A DNA stretch of 64,000 bases from Melioribacteraceae bacterium (GCA_016927595.1 JAFGMI010000056.1:1-64000), one strand, 5' to 3'. Positions 46,427 through 56,625 are shown, numbered from the stretch's first letter. Numbers and translations are program-made. The notes: a model not told the origin generated them from the letters alone.

Positions 46427-47015
46427 ATTGAGTAATCTTTACAATAGGATTGCGCGCATAATTTCTACTTTATTTGTTCCGCCGTCACTTAATTTATTAT
46501 TGTTTATTTTTCTGGGGATAAATGTATCTTCCGACTTAAACATGTTAATAATTATTTTAACTTTCAGCTTATTACTGGGATTTATTTTTCCTATAATTTT
46601 TTTTATTAAGCAGAGGAAGAAAGGGATAGTAAGTGATATCGATATTACAATTAAAGAGGAAAGAAATAATTCATATATTTTTGCTGTAATTCTTTCAGGC
46701 ATTGGTTTTGCAGGGACAAATTTTTTACTAGAGATCGGAATAATTACTACAGTTTGGCTAATTTATCTGATAAGCTCAATTCTGATTCTCATTATCAACA
46801 GATTCTGGAAAATCAGTGCCCATACTCTGGGAGCATCAATACCAACCGGCGTCCTGTTCTGTTACGATACTGTTTTAAGTATTTATATGCTCCCGATATT
46901 ACTTTCTGTGGGCTGGTCGAGATTAGCTCTCTGTAAACATACTATTCTGCAGGTTTTTGTCGGTGCAATCCTAGGATTATTAATATCGGCTATTGTTTTC
47001 TATATGGTTGTATAA
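46413..47015 (+). CDS. PAP2-like membrane protein
   Basis: 200 residues, five or six membrane segments. It resembles PAP2-superfamily proteins of Bacteroidota: DIDITIKEERN, ISAHTLGA and GWSRLALCKHT. The Arg and His of the third motif are present, but its final Asp is replaced and the first K-x6-RP motif is not evident, so phosphatase activity is doubtful. It overlaps dusB by 14 bases. Confidence 0.65.
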   Translation: MGKSKLSNLYNRIARIISTLFVPPSLNLLLFIFLGINVSSDLNMLIIILTFSLLLGFIFPIIFFIKQRKKGIVSDIDITIKEERNNSYIFAVILSGIGFAGTNFLLEIGIITTVWLIYLISSILILIINRFWKISAHTLGASIPTGVLFCYDTVLSIYMLPILLSVGWSRLALCKHTILQVFVGAILGLLISAIVFYMVV

Positions 47016-47299
47016 CAAAAATATATTCTCGGATTATAACTTTAGCTAGTTATGCTATAATATTATAAAATAATAAATTACAGAGAACAATTAAATAAAT
47101 GTGTTGTATATTTATGATTATTGATTGTATTATTGATATTCCTTTGAATCCGGTCTATTAGTTTATTTTCTGAATTGTAAATTTTACTGATATTAAAAAT
47201 TGTGCTCCCGGAAGCATTATTCATGTTTTCATGTGGACTCAGAAATTGTAAATTGGTTATTATAAAAATTTTAGTTCTTTCATCATTATTGAGGTAGTT

Positions 47300-47812
47300 A
47301 TGGATCTGAAATCTGCTATTCGTGATGTACCTGATTTCCCGATCAAGGGTATAATTTTTAAGGATATCACAACACTCCTGAAGAATCATGAAGCTTTTAA
47401 AGAGACTTTAGATTTATTATACGATTTTTCCAAGAATAAAGGTATAACTAAAGTAGTTGGTATTGAATCGAGAGGATTTATCTTCGGCGGTGCTCTCGCT
47501 TATAAATTGAATGCTGGGTTTGTACCGATCCGAAAACCAGGTAAATTACCGTCCGAAACTCTAAATGAAAGTTACGAACTTGAATACGGTACAGACTCGA
47601 TTGAAATCCATAAAGATGGAGTTGGAGCCGGTGATAAAGTGCTTTTGCACGACGATCTTTTAGCTACTGGCGGCACTATGGAAGCTGCATGCAAATTAAT
47701 TGAAAAAGCAGGAGCCGAAGTATCTCAAATATCATTCCTTATAGAACTTAAATTCCTTAACGGCAGAAAAAAATTAAATGGTTACGAGATTAAATCAATC
47801 ATAGAATACTAA
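47300..47812 (+). CDS. apt: Adenine phosphoribosyltransferase
   Basis: 170 residues salvaging adenine to AMP. The PRPP loop is VLLHDDLLATGGTMEAA and the N-terminal flap has IRDVPDFPIKGIIFKDIT. Normal length. The 285-base upstream gap holds no other gene I can see. Confidence 0.96.
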   Translation: MDLKSAIRDVPDFPIKGIIFKDITTLLKNHEAFKETLDLLYDFSKNKGITKVVGIESRGFIFGGALAYKLNAGFVPIRKPGKLPSETLNESYELEYGTDSIEIHKDGVGAGDKVLLHDDLLATGGTMEAACKLIEKAGAEVSQISFLIELKFLNGRKKLNGYEIKSIIEY

Positions 47813-47822
47813 TCTGGAGTTT

Positions 47823-48506
47823 TTATAACTGCTGCCACGAGACAGGTGCTATACATACAACGAATTCACCTTTCAGATTCATATCGGCAAGTCCCTTAAC
47901 TAATTCCGGGGGATAACCTCTGACAATTTCCTCATACATTTTGGTTAGTTCTCGGCAAATTACGACGAATCTATCCTGCATAAATTCATTAAGTTCATTT
48001 AACAATTTTTCAATTCTATATGTTGATTCATAAAGTATAATTGTTTTATCTGTTAAACTCAGTTCCTTCAATAATTTCTGTCTCCCTTTTTTCTGGGGGA
48101 GGAAACCTTCAAAGAGGAACGAGTCAGTCGGTATACCTGCAATGCTGAGTGCTGCGATAGCTGCATTCGGACCCGGAACGCTACTGACAGTAATATTATT
48201 TTTGTGTGATGCATTAATCAATCGTACTCCCGGATCTGAGATGCAAGGTGTACCGGCATCCGAAACAAGTGCGCATTTGTGCCCGCTGAGTATTTTATTC
48301 AGAATTAATTTAATTCTCGATTCTTCATTCCTGGCATTCAATGTTAACAGTTCCTTTTTAATACCCAGTTTTTGAAGCAAACGGGAAGTAATTCGTGTGT
48401 CTTCACATACTATGAAATCGACTTCCTTCAGTATTTCAACTGCTCTGAATGTGATGTCATTAAGATTCCCGATTGGAGTTGCTACTACATAAAGCATAGT
48501 GTCCAT
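47823..48506 (-). CDS. rsmI: 16S rRNA (cytidine-2'-O)-methyltransferase
   Basis: 227 residues with the tetrapyrrole methylase fold. Motifs: YVVATPIGNLNDIT, CEDTRITSRLL, ALVSDAGTPCISDPG and VPGPNAAIAAL. It modifies C1402 of 16S rRNA. It converges with apt with only ten bases between them. Confidence 0.94.
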   Translation of the reverse strand: MDTMLYVVATPIGNLNDITFRAVEILKEVDFIVCEDTRITSRLLQKLGIKKELLTLNARNEESRIKLILNKILSGHKCALVSDAGTPCISDPGVRLINASHKNNITVSSVPGPNAAIAALSIAGIPTDSFLFEGFLPQKKGRQKLLKELSLTDKTIILYESTYRIEKLLNELNEFMQDRFVVICRELTKMYEEIVRGYPPELVKGLADMNLKGEFVVCIAPVSWQQL

Positions 48507-48601
48507 TTAATATAATTTTTATTATAGATTTGTTTATTAAATTAAAGAAAAAATTTTATTCAATAAGATAAAACTTTCTACTTGATTTTAGTTATTCTAT
48601 A

Positions 48602-48620
48602 TGTTACACTATCTGTAACA
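48602..48620. promoter_or_regulatory. Inverted repeat, likely Rrf2 operator
   Basis: TGTTAC-N7-GTAACA, a perfect 19-base dyad, 14 bases before the Rrf2-family ATG at 48634 and in the gap to divergent rsmI. Its position over the likely transcription start fits autorepression. Confidence 0.65.
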
Positions 48621-48633
48621 AATTGAAAAACTT

Positions 48634-49068
48634 ATGTCAGCCTCGAAAAAATTATCTACTTCAGTAAAGGCGATCTGTTATTTAGCAGAGTCTTATCCCA
48701 GTCCTCGCAATAGTAAAGAAATTGCCGATAGTATAGGCGGCAATGCAAGCAAAATAAGACAATTACTTTCAATGCTTGCCCGCAACGGAATAGTGAAAAG
48801 TACGCAGGGTACCAAGGGCGGCTTTATTTTAATTAAGGATCCGCAATTAATACATTTACAGGAAGTATATTGTTCTGTTGAGGACAGGAAAGCATTTCAC
48901 CTGGATGTAAATCACTCGCATGGCGAATCTGCGGACAGAACCACTTTGTTCAATGATTATTTCCTTGACCTGTTTGCTGAAGTTCAAGTGGATATTGAGG
49001 ATAAAATGAGACTCATAAGTATTGCCAGAATAATGAATTCATTAAGAATAAATAATAATTATAAATAA
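48634..49068 (+). CDS. Rrf2-family transcriptional regulator
   Basis: 144 residues with an N-terminal winged helix (STSVKAICYLAESY, KEIADSIGGNASKIRQLLSML, GTKGGFIL). The three clustered Cys that hold the Fe-S cluster in IscR and NsrR are absent; only VYCSVED has a Cys, and several His follow (DVNHSHGES). It is probably a YwnA-like sensor without a cluster. It lies 30 bp before the aldehyde dehydrogenase gene and may control the lysine genes. Confidence 0.85.
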   Translation: MSASKKLSTSVKAICYLAESYPSPRNSKEIADSIGGNASKIRQLLSMLARNGIVKSTQGTKGGFILIKDPQLIHLQEVYCSVEDRKAFHLDVNHSHGESADRTTLFNDYFLDLFAEVQVDIEDKMRLISIARIMNSLRINNNYK

Positions 49069-49098
49069 GTATGCATTTAAAAATTAATAGGTGAATAC

Positions 49099-50631
49099 AT
49101 GGATTTTTTGAGAAAGCTTGGTATTAAAAAAAGAAATCTTGGGGCTTCAACAGGATTAAAATGGTATGGTTCATCAAAAGGCGATGAACTAAAAATATAT
49201 TCACCGATCAATGGACAGTTCATTGCATCGGTAGTACAGGCAAACGAAAAAGATTATAATAAAATAATAACGAAGGCTCATGATGCATTCCTGCATTGGA
49301 GAACCGTCCCGGCGCCTAAAAGGGGAGAAGTTGTTCGCGCCATCGGGGATCAGCTAAGGAAAAATAAAGATGCATTAGGCAGACTGGTAACATACGAAAT
49401 GGGCAAATCGCTGCAGGAAGGATGGGGAGAAGTTCAGGAAATGATTGATATATGTGATTTTGCAGTGGGGCAATCCCGGCAATTATATGGATTTACAATG
49501 CATTCAGAAAGGACCGAACACAGAATGTACGACCAGTATCACCCTCTCGGTGTAGTTGCAACCATATCATCTTTTAATTTCCCTGTAGCTGTATGGTCAT
49601 GGAATGCCATGATTGCTGCTGTATGCGGCGATTCAAACCTATGGAAACCGTCATCTAAAACTCCCCTTACAGCTATAGCTGTTCAGAATATACTGGCTGA
49701 TGTAATACGCAAATTTAATTTGCCTGAAGGACTGTTTTCTCTTGTAATTGGGAAAGGCGCGACAATTGGCGAAAGAATTGTTACTGACAAACGGATTCCT
49801 TTAGTGTCATTAACCGGGTCGACCGCAGTTGGGCGGAAAGCTGCTCAGAAAATTTCCGCCCGCTTCGGAAAATCCATTTTGGAACTGGGAGGCAATAACG
49901 CAATAATACTAACATCTAATGCTGATCTTAAAATGGCTATGCCGGCAATTGTATTCGGTGCGGTCGGGACTGCCGGACAGAGGTGTACATCAACCAGAAG
50001 GTTAATTGTTCACGAAAGCATTTACCCTAAAGTTAAGCAGTCCATCTTAAAGGCTTATAAGGGGCTCAGAATAGGATCACCACTTGATCAGAAAAATCAT
50101 GTGGGTCCACTGATTGATAAGGCATCTGTCGAGGATTTCAAGTCGGCTCTAGTAAGACTTAAAAAGGAAGGCGGGAAAATTATATACGGAGGGGAAGTGT
50201 TAAACGGAAAAGGCTTTGGTTCGGGGTGTTATGTACGTCCGGTAATTGCGGAAGCCGAAAACCATTACGGGATTGTTCAGGAAGAAACGTTTGCACCAAT
50301 ACTTTATTTAATAAAATATAAAGGCAATGTTACTAATGCGATAGAAATTCAAAACAATGTTGTTCAGGGTCTTTCATCATCGATATTCACTACCGATATG
50401 CGAGAAGCAGAACAATTCCTTTCTCACTGGGGATCGGACTGTGGTATTGCTAACGTTAATATAGGTACATCCGGAGCTGAAATTGGAGGTGCTTTCGGCG
50501 GTGAAAAAGAAACAGGCGGAGGAAGGGAATCAGGTTCAGATGCCTGGAAAGCTTATATGCGCAGACAAACGAATACGATCAATTATGGTACCAAACTGCC
50601 GCTTGCTCAAGGTATAAAATTTGAAATTTAA
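49099..50631 (+). CDS. Aldehyde dehydrogenase ALDH7 (2-aminoadipate semialdehyde dehydrogenase-like)
   Basis: 510 residues, NAD-dependent aldehyde dehydrogenase. The catalytic Glu is in LELGGNNAI, Cys in TAGQRCTSTRRL, cofactor site in SLTGSTAVGR. The sequence (FNFPVAVWSWN; GGGRESGSDAWKAYMRRQTN near the end) is of the antiquitin/ALDH7 type, which oxidises alpha-aminoadipate semialdehyde from lysine. The following gene encodes a lysine-ketoglutarate reductase-like enzyme, supporting that role. Confidence 0.9.
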   Translation: MDFLRKLGIKKRNLGASTGLKWYGSSKGDELKIYSPINGQFIASVVQANEKDYNKIITKAHDAFLHWRTVPAPKRGEVVRAIGDQLRKNKDALGRLVTYEMGKSLQEGWGEVQEMIDICDFAVGQSRQLYGFTMHSERTEHRMYDQYHPLGVVATISSFNFPVAVWSWNAMIAAVCGDSNLWKPSSKTPLTAIAVQNILADVIRKFNLPEGLFSLVIGKGATIGERIVTDKRIPLVSLTGSTAVGRKAAQKISARFGKSILELGGNNAIILTSNADLKMAMPAIVFGAVGTAGQRCTSTRRLIVHESIYPKVKQSILKAYKGLRIGSPLDQKNHVGPLIDKASVEDFKSALVRLKKEGGKIIYGGEVLNGKGFGSGCYVRPVIAEAENHYGIVQEETFAPILYLIKYKGNVTNAIEIQNNVVQGLSSSIFTTDMREAEQFLSHWGSDCGIANVNIGTSGAEIGGAFGGEKETGGGRESGSDAWKAYMRRQTNTINYGTKLPLAQGIKFEI

Positions 50632-50687
50632 CTTTAATCATATATGTAGTAATTGTTCTTTGATTCAAGACGTGTAAGGTAGGATTG

Positions 50688-51983
50688 ATGAATAAACTTA
50701 TCGGAATAAGGAGAGAGGATAAAAATATATGGGAAAGGCGTGTGCCGCTTGTACCCGAACATGTAAAAAAACTCTACGAGGAATATAATATACAAACAGT
50801 CCTTCAACCGTTTGCAAGAAGGGCTTTTAGTGAATCGGAATATAAAGAAGTAAATGCAATATTCAGTGAGGATTTAAGTGATTGTCCGATTATTCTCGCG
50901 GTTAAGGAAATTCCTCTGAATTTTGTAATGCCTGATAAAACCTACATTTTCTTTTCACATACAATTAAAGGTCAACATTATAATATGCCTTTATTGAAAG
51001 AACTGATAGATAAGAAATGCACTTTAATTGATTACGAATGTATTAAAAATTCTGAAGGGAAAAGAGTGGTTTTTTTTGGTCATTTTGCCGGCGTTGCAGG
51101 TATGATTGATGCACTACACGGCTATGGTTTGAGGTTGAAAAACCTGGGTATCGAGAACCATCTTGCTGAGATTAAGCCTGCATATGAATATAAAGATATT
51201 AATGAAGCCAGAGAACATATCAAGGCAGTTTCAAGAAAAATAAAGACGGACGGACTTCCGGATGAAAAGGCACCGTATATATTCGGTTTCATGGGATACG
51301 GTAATGTATCGAAAGGTGCGCAGGAAATATTCGATCTATTGCCATTCGAGGAGATTGATCCCTCCGAAATTTCAGAATTGAAAAGGCTCGATAAAATATT
51401 ATTTTATAAAACTGTATTCAAAGAAGAACATCTCGTCAGACCAATCAAGCCCGGCGATAAGTTTGAACTCCAGGATTATTTTGACAATCCTCAAAAGTAT
51501 GAGTCCCGGTTCGAAGAATTTCTGCCGTATCTTTCACTTGTAGTCAACTGCATTTTCTGGGATGAGAACTATCCTCGTTTTATCACTAAACATTATCTTA
51601 ATTCAAATCAGCATTTAAGGCTAGATCTGATCTGTGATATTACTTGTGATATAAATGGAGCTGTTGAAATAACCTACAAATCCACTGGATCTGATAATCC
51701 GGCTTATACATATGACCCTTCAAATGGCGAATTTACAGATGGCTTTGCAGGCAGGGGTATTGTAAATATTGCGGTGGATAATCTACCGACTGAGCTTCCA
51801 CGTGATTCGTCAATCGAATTCAGTAACGCATTATACCCGTTTATAGAGGGAATTGTCAATGCTGATATGTCCTTAAAGTTTGATGATGTAAATTATCCGG
51901 AGGAGATCAAAAACGCTGTGATTGTATACAAGGGGGAACTGACTCCAGCATTTAACTACCTGCAAAAACTGCTTCCAGACTAA
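50688..51983 (+). CDS. Lysine-ketoglutarate reductase domain protein (saccharopine-forming)
   Basis: 431 residues from the ATG at 50688; an in-frame TTG at 50685 is less likely. It is related to alanine dehydrogenase and to the N-terminal LKR half of AASS: IGIRREDKNIWERRVPLVPEHV, then VVFFGHFAGVAGMIDALHGYG and the nucleotide fold FGFMGYGNVSKGA. It would join lysine and 2-oxoglutarate into saccharopine. The SDH half that cleaves saccharopine is absent. It lies in an apparent operon with ALDH7 and the Rrf2 gene. Confidence 0.82.
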   Translation: MNKLIGIRREDKNIWERRVPLVPEHVKKLYEEYNIQTVLQPFARRAFSESEYKEVNAIFSEDLSDCPIILAVKEIPLNFVMPDKTYIFFSHTIKGQHYNMPLLKELIDKKCTLIDYECIKNSEGKRVVFFGHFAGVAGMIDALHGYGLRLKNLGIENHLAEIKPAYEYKDINEAREHIKAVSRKIKTDGLPDEKAPYIFGFMGYGNVSKGAQEIFDLLPFEEIDPSEISELKRLDKILFYKTVFKEEHLVRPIKPGDKFELQDYFDNPQKYESRFEEFLPYLSLVVNCIFWDENYPRFITKHYLNSNQHLRLDLICDITCDINGAVEITYKSTGSDNPAYTYDPSNGEFTDGFAGRGIVNIAVDNLPTELPRDSSIEFSNALYPFIEGIVNADMSLKFDDVNYPEEIKNAVIVYKGELTPAFNYLQKLLPD

Positions 51984-52131
51984 AATGATTCTTATTTAAC
52001 GAGAATATACCTGTGTACTTTAAATTATATATGTTCATAAAATAAATTATTACCTCAGCGAAAGTATACCTGACTTTTTTTTTCTATATTATTTAATAAA
52101 AATCTATCGTTTATCAAATTCCGAGGACTGA

Positions 52132-53901
52132 ATGCGATTATCTGTTTATACATCATGCCTTGTAATAATCCTTTCCATCAACACAATTTCTCAAGATGTT
52201 GAGAAAGAATGGCTGACAAAATTTGAATATTCCAATTTCCTGGAGACAGCCAGATATGAAGAATCCTTAAATCTGGTCAAAAAAATCGCGGATGCTTCCC
52301 CGTATGCAATGATGAAAAGCATCGGGATTTCGCCGCAAGGAAGAAGTATCGAGTGTGTAATCGTTTCTAAAGGTCATGGTTTCACACCGGAAGAGGTAAA
52401 AGATGACGATGCACCTGTAATCTTGATACTGAATGCTATACATTCCGGAGAGATTAACGGGAAAGATGCTTCAACGATTCTACTGAGAGAGATTTTAATT
52501 ACGAAAGAAAAGATTTCCTTAATCGATAATGTAGTTCTTCTGGTAATACCTATATTCAGTGTTGATTCACATGAAAGATTTTCTGCTTTTAACAGAATAA
52601 ACCAAATCGGTCCTAAAGAAATGGGTTGGAGAACAACAGCTCAGAATCTGAATCTCAACAGAGATTTCATGAAAGCAGACGCACCTGAAATGCAGGCTTT
52701 ACTTAAACTCTATAGTGAGTGGCTGCCCGATTTTCTGATAGATGTTCATGCAACCGATGGTTCAGATTTTCAGTATCAGACAACTTATGCGATTGAAAAA
52801 CACGAGAATACTACTCCTATGATAAGCAACTGGGTGAAAAATATTTTCAATCCCTATATTGTTGATGCTGTAAATAGGAAAGGATTCAGCATTTCGCCAT
52901 TTGTCGGGATGATTAAAGGGGATCCACGGAATGGAATATATGACTGGGTGCCACTTCCCAGATTTTCCAACGGTTATGTTACACTTCAAAACCGTCCCGG
53001 CTTATTGATCGAATCACATATTTTAAAAACCTACAAGGAAAGAGTATATTCAACAAAAGCTGTTATCGAATCGGTAATTGAGTTGCTGAATCAAAAACCT
53101 GATGATTTCCTTTCTATCTGCGAGGAATCAGATGATTATGTTAACGAGATGTTTATTGAAGAGGGGAAATCCTATCCGGTTTCTTTCAAACGGACAGACG
53201 AAAGTACAGTGTTCCGGTTTGAAGGTATAGATTACGATTTTATTGAGTCAAAAGTAGCGGGTAAAAAGGTAAGAATATTTAACGGTAAAAAATACAGTGC
53301 AGAGGTACCTTATTACAACAAAGCGGTAGCCGATAAAACTATTACGGTTCCCGTCGCATATATCATTCCGAGGGAATGGAGTATAATAGTTGATAGAATT
53401 AAGCTTCACGGAATTGAGGTTGAATTTTTTAATGAAAAAAAGCAATATAAAGTTGAGCGATATAAATTTTTTAATGTAAGATTTCCATCTAAACCATACG
53501 AAGGGCATTTTAATCCAGAGTTTGATTATGTTAAAAATGAAGATACCGTTACCGTTCAAATAGGAGACTGCTACATCTCAACCGACCAGAGAGCACCGGG
53601 AATCATAATTAACCTTTTGGAACCCGATGCAGATGATTCTTTTGTGCGCTGGGGATTTTTTAATTCAATATTTGAACGTGCAGAATATTATGAGGACTAT
53701 GCACTTCAACCTATTGCTGAAGAGATGTATAGTAATAACAAGAAAGTTAAGGCAGAATTCCAGGCTAAATTAAGAAGTGATTCTGTATTCGCTGATAGTC
53801 CAAGGCAGAGACTTGATTTCTTTTATGAAAAGACTCCATATTACGATGATCATTATAATATTTATCCGGTGTTAAGAGTAGTTGAAGAAATTGATGATTG
53901 A
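52132..53901 (+). CDS. Secreted M14-family zinc carboxypeptidase
   Basis: 589 residues. Signal peptide at residues 1-20 (MRLSVYTSCLVIILSINTIS). The M14 zinc ligands appear as HSGEINGK (H and E) and DVHATDGSDF (H), with NLNRDFMKADAPE between. The ~250-residue C-terminal part is beta-rich and unassigned. A periplasmic or outer peptidase of unknown target. Its end overlaps the LysE gene by eight bases. Confidence 0.85.
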   Translation: MRLSVYTSCLVIILSINTISQDVEKEWLTKFEYSNFLETARYEESLNLVKKIADASPYAMMKSIGISPQGRSIECVIVSKGHGFTPEEVKDDDAPVILILNAIHSGEINGKDASTILLREILITKEKISLIDNVVLLVIPIFSVDSHERFSAFNRINQIGPKEMGWRTTAQNLNLNRDFMKADAPEMQALLKLYSEWLPDFLIDVHATDGSDFQYQTTYAIEKHENTTPMISNWVKNIFNPYIVDAVNRKGFSISPFVGMIKGDPRNGIYDWVPLPRFSNGYVTLQNRPGLLIESHILKTYKERVYSTKAVIESVIELLNQKPDDFLSICEESDDYVNEMFIEEGKSYPVSFKRTDESTVFRFEGIDYDFIESKVAGKKVRIFNGKKYSAEVPYYNKAVADKTITVPVAYIIPREWSIIVDRIKLHGIEVEFFNEKKQYKVERYKFFNVRFPSKPYEGHFNPEFDYVKNEDTVTVQIGDCYISTDQRAPGIIINLLEPDADDSFVRWGFFNSIFERAEYYEDYALQPIAEEMYSNNKKVKAEFQAKLRSDSVFADSPRQRLDFFYEKTPYYDDHYNIYPVLRVVEEIDD

Positions 53902-54523
53902 CAATTCTGTTTACGGTTACCTGATTTCGGGTATTCTTTTGGGTGCCGGTTCAGCAATAACCCCTGGTCCGTTGACTGCTCTGGTAATATCACAATCATT
54001 AAAGTATGGGAAGCGGGAAGGTATTAAGGTGGCAATTGCACCGGCATTAACCGATGCACCAATAATACTGCTTTCACTTCTGTTTATAATCGAGATTTCA
54101 AAACTTGAATTCCTGCTGGGTATAGTCACCATTTTCGGTTCAATTTTCATAATATTTTTAGGGTACAAAGATCTGAAGTATAAAACGAATGGAATTAATT
54201 TTAACCATTACGAAATCAACAGTTTAATTAAAGGTGTATCTACAAACCTTGTTACACCTTATCCCTACATATTCTGGATTACAATCGGAGCCCCATTAGT
54301 TCTGGAAGCATATAGTATGTCGACTATTCACTCAATAGCTTTTATCGGTTCATTTTATTTAATGCTTATCGGGTTTAAAGTTATACTCGCCTTATTTACG
54401 GATAAAATAAGAGAAGTTTTAAAAAATAATTCCTTTAAAGTGATTGTTAATATTATGGGAATGGTGTTAATCCTTTTCGGAGTAATTTTATTTATTAACG
54501 GTATTAATAGAATAATTGAATAG
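53894..54523 (+). CDS. LysE-family amino acid exporter
   Basis: 209 residues, five to six membrane segments, with the family pattern SAITPGPLTALVISQSLKYG and a second copy of the Gly/Pro pattern after residue 120. I use the ATG at 53894 (a TTG at 53882 is an alternative). Close to lysine-degradation genes, but the exported substrate is not established. Confidence 0.82.
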   Translation: MIDNSVYGYLISGILLGAGSAITPGPLTALVISQSLKYGKREGIKVAIAPALTDAPIILLSLLFIIEISKLEFLLGIVTIFGSIFIIFLGYKDLKYKTNGINFNHYEINSLIKGVSTNLVTPYPYIFWITIGAPLVLEAYSMSTIHSIAFIGSFYLMLIGFKVILALFTDKIREVLKNNSFKVIVNIMGMVLILFGVILFINGINRIIE

Positions 54524-54642
54524 CAGATAACTAATAATATTCTTGAAAAAATTAGTTAAAAGCTTGATGCAAAAATACGTTTTAGTGTTTATTTCGTCAT
54601 TTTGAATTATTATAATTCGATTATGAATAAAGCTCTAAAAGT

Positions 54643-55902
54643 ATGAGTAAGAGAATTCCCTTTGTATTATGGAATCTTGTGGTAATCATCTCCACAAGTT
54701 ATTTTGCTGTGTTCACACCGATCAATTCGGTAGTTGATCTGCATGCACATACAATATTTCAAAAACTTAGCTATGCAGCTAACATTATTTTACTGCTTGA
54801 TCTCATCTTTAATCTTTACAGGTATAAATACAGAGAAACCGAATTACTATTTGAAACGAAGAGTAATCTCAGTTATTATATGACGAGATGGTTTGTTTTT
54901 GATCTGATACCTGTAATACCATTCTATTTGTTTGATGTGCATATAATATTAAAATTGCTTGTATTGTTTAAATTAATAAAGATTGCCTACTACTTCAGGG
55001 TTGTTAAAATAAATGAGATCGAATATTCCAACTTTTTCACCATGGGATTTTTCATCTACTGGATAAGTCATTTTGCGCATTGGATTGCATGCGGATGGCT
55101 TTATCTAAGGGGTATCGATCCGTCATTATCATTGTTCGACAATTATGTGAAATCTCTTTACTGGACAATTACCACAATTACTACTGTCGGCTATGGAGAT
55201 ATTACCCCTGTAAATACAATCCAGATATTCTATGCTCTTTTTGTGGAACTTGTTGGAGTGGGGACATACGGATACCTGATAGGTAAGATTGCAAGTTTTC
55301 TTGGCAAACGGGATCCGGCTAAAAACAGATATATTAATAATCTTGAAAATCTCTCTTCTCTTGTAAGACTTAGAGATATTCCGCCCGGTCTCCAAAAAAG
55401 AATTAGGGATTATTATACCTATGTATTCAAACATAAAAGCGGTTTTGATGAATCAAAATTTATAGAGGGACTTCCTGAGAGTCTTCAGAAAGAATTGAGT
55501 ATTGCATTAAAGAAAACTACATTGCAGAAAATTCCTTTATTCAAAGATGCAGAATCGGAATTTATTCAGGAGGTTGCTATGCATCTGAAGCCTGTTATTT
55601 TTACCCCCGGCGATTATGTGTTCCGTGAAGGAGATGAAGGGCATAACGTTTATTTCGTCATCAAAGGGGAGTTAGAAGTCATTTCAGAAAAAGAAAACAA
55701 AATAATCGGAGTCCTGCGCAATGGAGACTTTTTCGGAGAGATTGCACTATTCAAGAATGTTCCGAGAACTGCTACAATAAAAGCTGTTGATTATTGTGAC
55801 CTTTATACTCTGACCAAAGCTCGTTTTGATTATGCTCTTTCAAAATTCCCCGGATTAAGTAAATTGATAAAGGAAAAAATTGCGTCGCGGCAAAGTCTCT
55901 GA
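54643..55902 (+). CDS. Potassium channel with cyclic nucleotide-binding domain
   Basis: 419 residues. Six membrane segments (S1-S6) with a pore loop holding the potassium filter TTVGYGDITP. Residues about 290-410 are a cNMP-binding domain (PGDYVFREGDEGHNVYFVIKG; GDFFGEIALFKNVPRTATIKA). It resembles bacterial CNG/HCN-like channels. S4 is only weakly charged, so ligand gating is more likely than strong voltage gating. Confidence 0.92.
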   Translation: MSKRIPFVLWNLVVIISTSYFAVFTPINSVVDLHAHTIFQKLSYAANIILLLDLIFNLYRYKYRETELLFETKSNLSYYMTRWFVFDLIPVIPFYLFDVHIILKLLVLFKLIKIAYYFRVVKINEIEYSNFFTMGFFIYWISHFAHWIACGWLYLRGIDPSLSLFDNYVKSLYWTITTITTVGYGDITPVNTIQIFYALFVELVGVGTYGYLIGKIASFLGKRDPAKNRYINNLENLSSLVRLRDIPPGLQKRIRDYYTYVFKHKSGFDESKFIEGLPESLQKELSIALKKTTLQKIPLFKDAESEFIQEVAMHLKPVIFTPGDYVFREGDEGHNVYFVIKGELEVISEKENKIIGVLRNGDFFGEIALFKNVPRTATIKAVDYCDLYTLTKARFDYALSKFPGLSKLIKEKIASRQSL

Positions 55903-55928
55903 TACAATAAAATATTATTACGGATAAT

Positions 55929-56621
55929 ATGAGAATGTTTTTCAATACTGTTCTAAAAATAATTCTTGTGTTTATTATAGCCACAATTCTTCAGGTTTTG
56001 TTTTTCAGGTTTGTGAATCCGCCAGCCTCCGCTTATATGATCAGCCTAGAATCCGCAAATTTATATTCATTATTTACAACAAGTAATCTGAGTAAATCAT
56101 GGGTATCGAGCAGGGAAATATCGTCCAACGTAAAACTGGCAGTAATTTCAGCTGAAGATCAAAGGTTTAAAGATCATTTCGGTTTCGACTTAAAGCAAAT
56201 AGAAAATGCAGTTAATGAAATTAATAAAGGTAAACGGGTAAGGGGGGCAAGTACAATAACACAACAGGTTGCTAAAAATCTGTTTTTAACGCACGGTAAA
56301 AATTTTGTTAGGAAAGGTATAGAGGCATATTATACATTGCTGATTGAATTATTATGGAGTAAGAAAAGGATACTCGAAGTTTATCTTAATATTGCGGAGA
56401 TGGGCAATATGATATTCGGAATTGAAAGTGCTTCCAGACGCTATTTCAAAAAAAGTGCAGAACGATTAAATTCTTATGAAGCTGCATTGATCGCTGCAAT
56501 TTTGCCGGACCCATTAAAAAGAAACATTGTTAAGCCCAGTAAATATTTGTCAGAAAGAGTTTCACAAATTCAGGATCAGATGAAAAATATGGGTGGTGCA
56601 GATATTGTGAAAGATTTATGA
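55929..56621 (+). CDS. mtgA: Monofunctional peptidoglycan glycosyltransferase
   Basis: 230 residues. One N-terminal membrane anchor, then a GT51 domain with the catalytic Glu in ISAEDQRFKDHFGFD and the second motif GASTITQQVAKNLFL, plus KKRILEVYLNIAEMG. It polymerises lipid II at the inner membrane. Stand-alone form without a transpeptidase domain. Confidence 0.94.
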   Translation: MRMFFNTVLKIILVFIIATILQVLFFRFVNPPASAYMISLESANLYSLFTTSNLSKSWVSSREISSNVKLAVISAEDQRFKDHFGFDLKQIENAVNEINKGKRVRGASTITQQVAKNLFLTHGKNFVRKGIEAYYTLLIELLWSKKRILEVYLNIAEMGNMIFGIESASRRYFKKSAERLNSYEAALIAAILPDPLKRNIVKPSKYLSERVSQIQDQMKNMGGADIVKDL

Positions 56622-56625
56622 TTAT

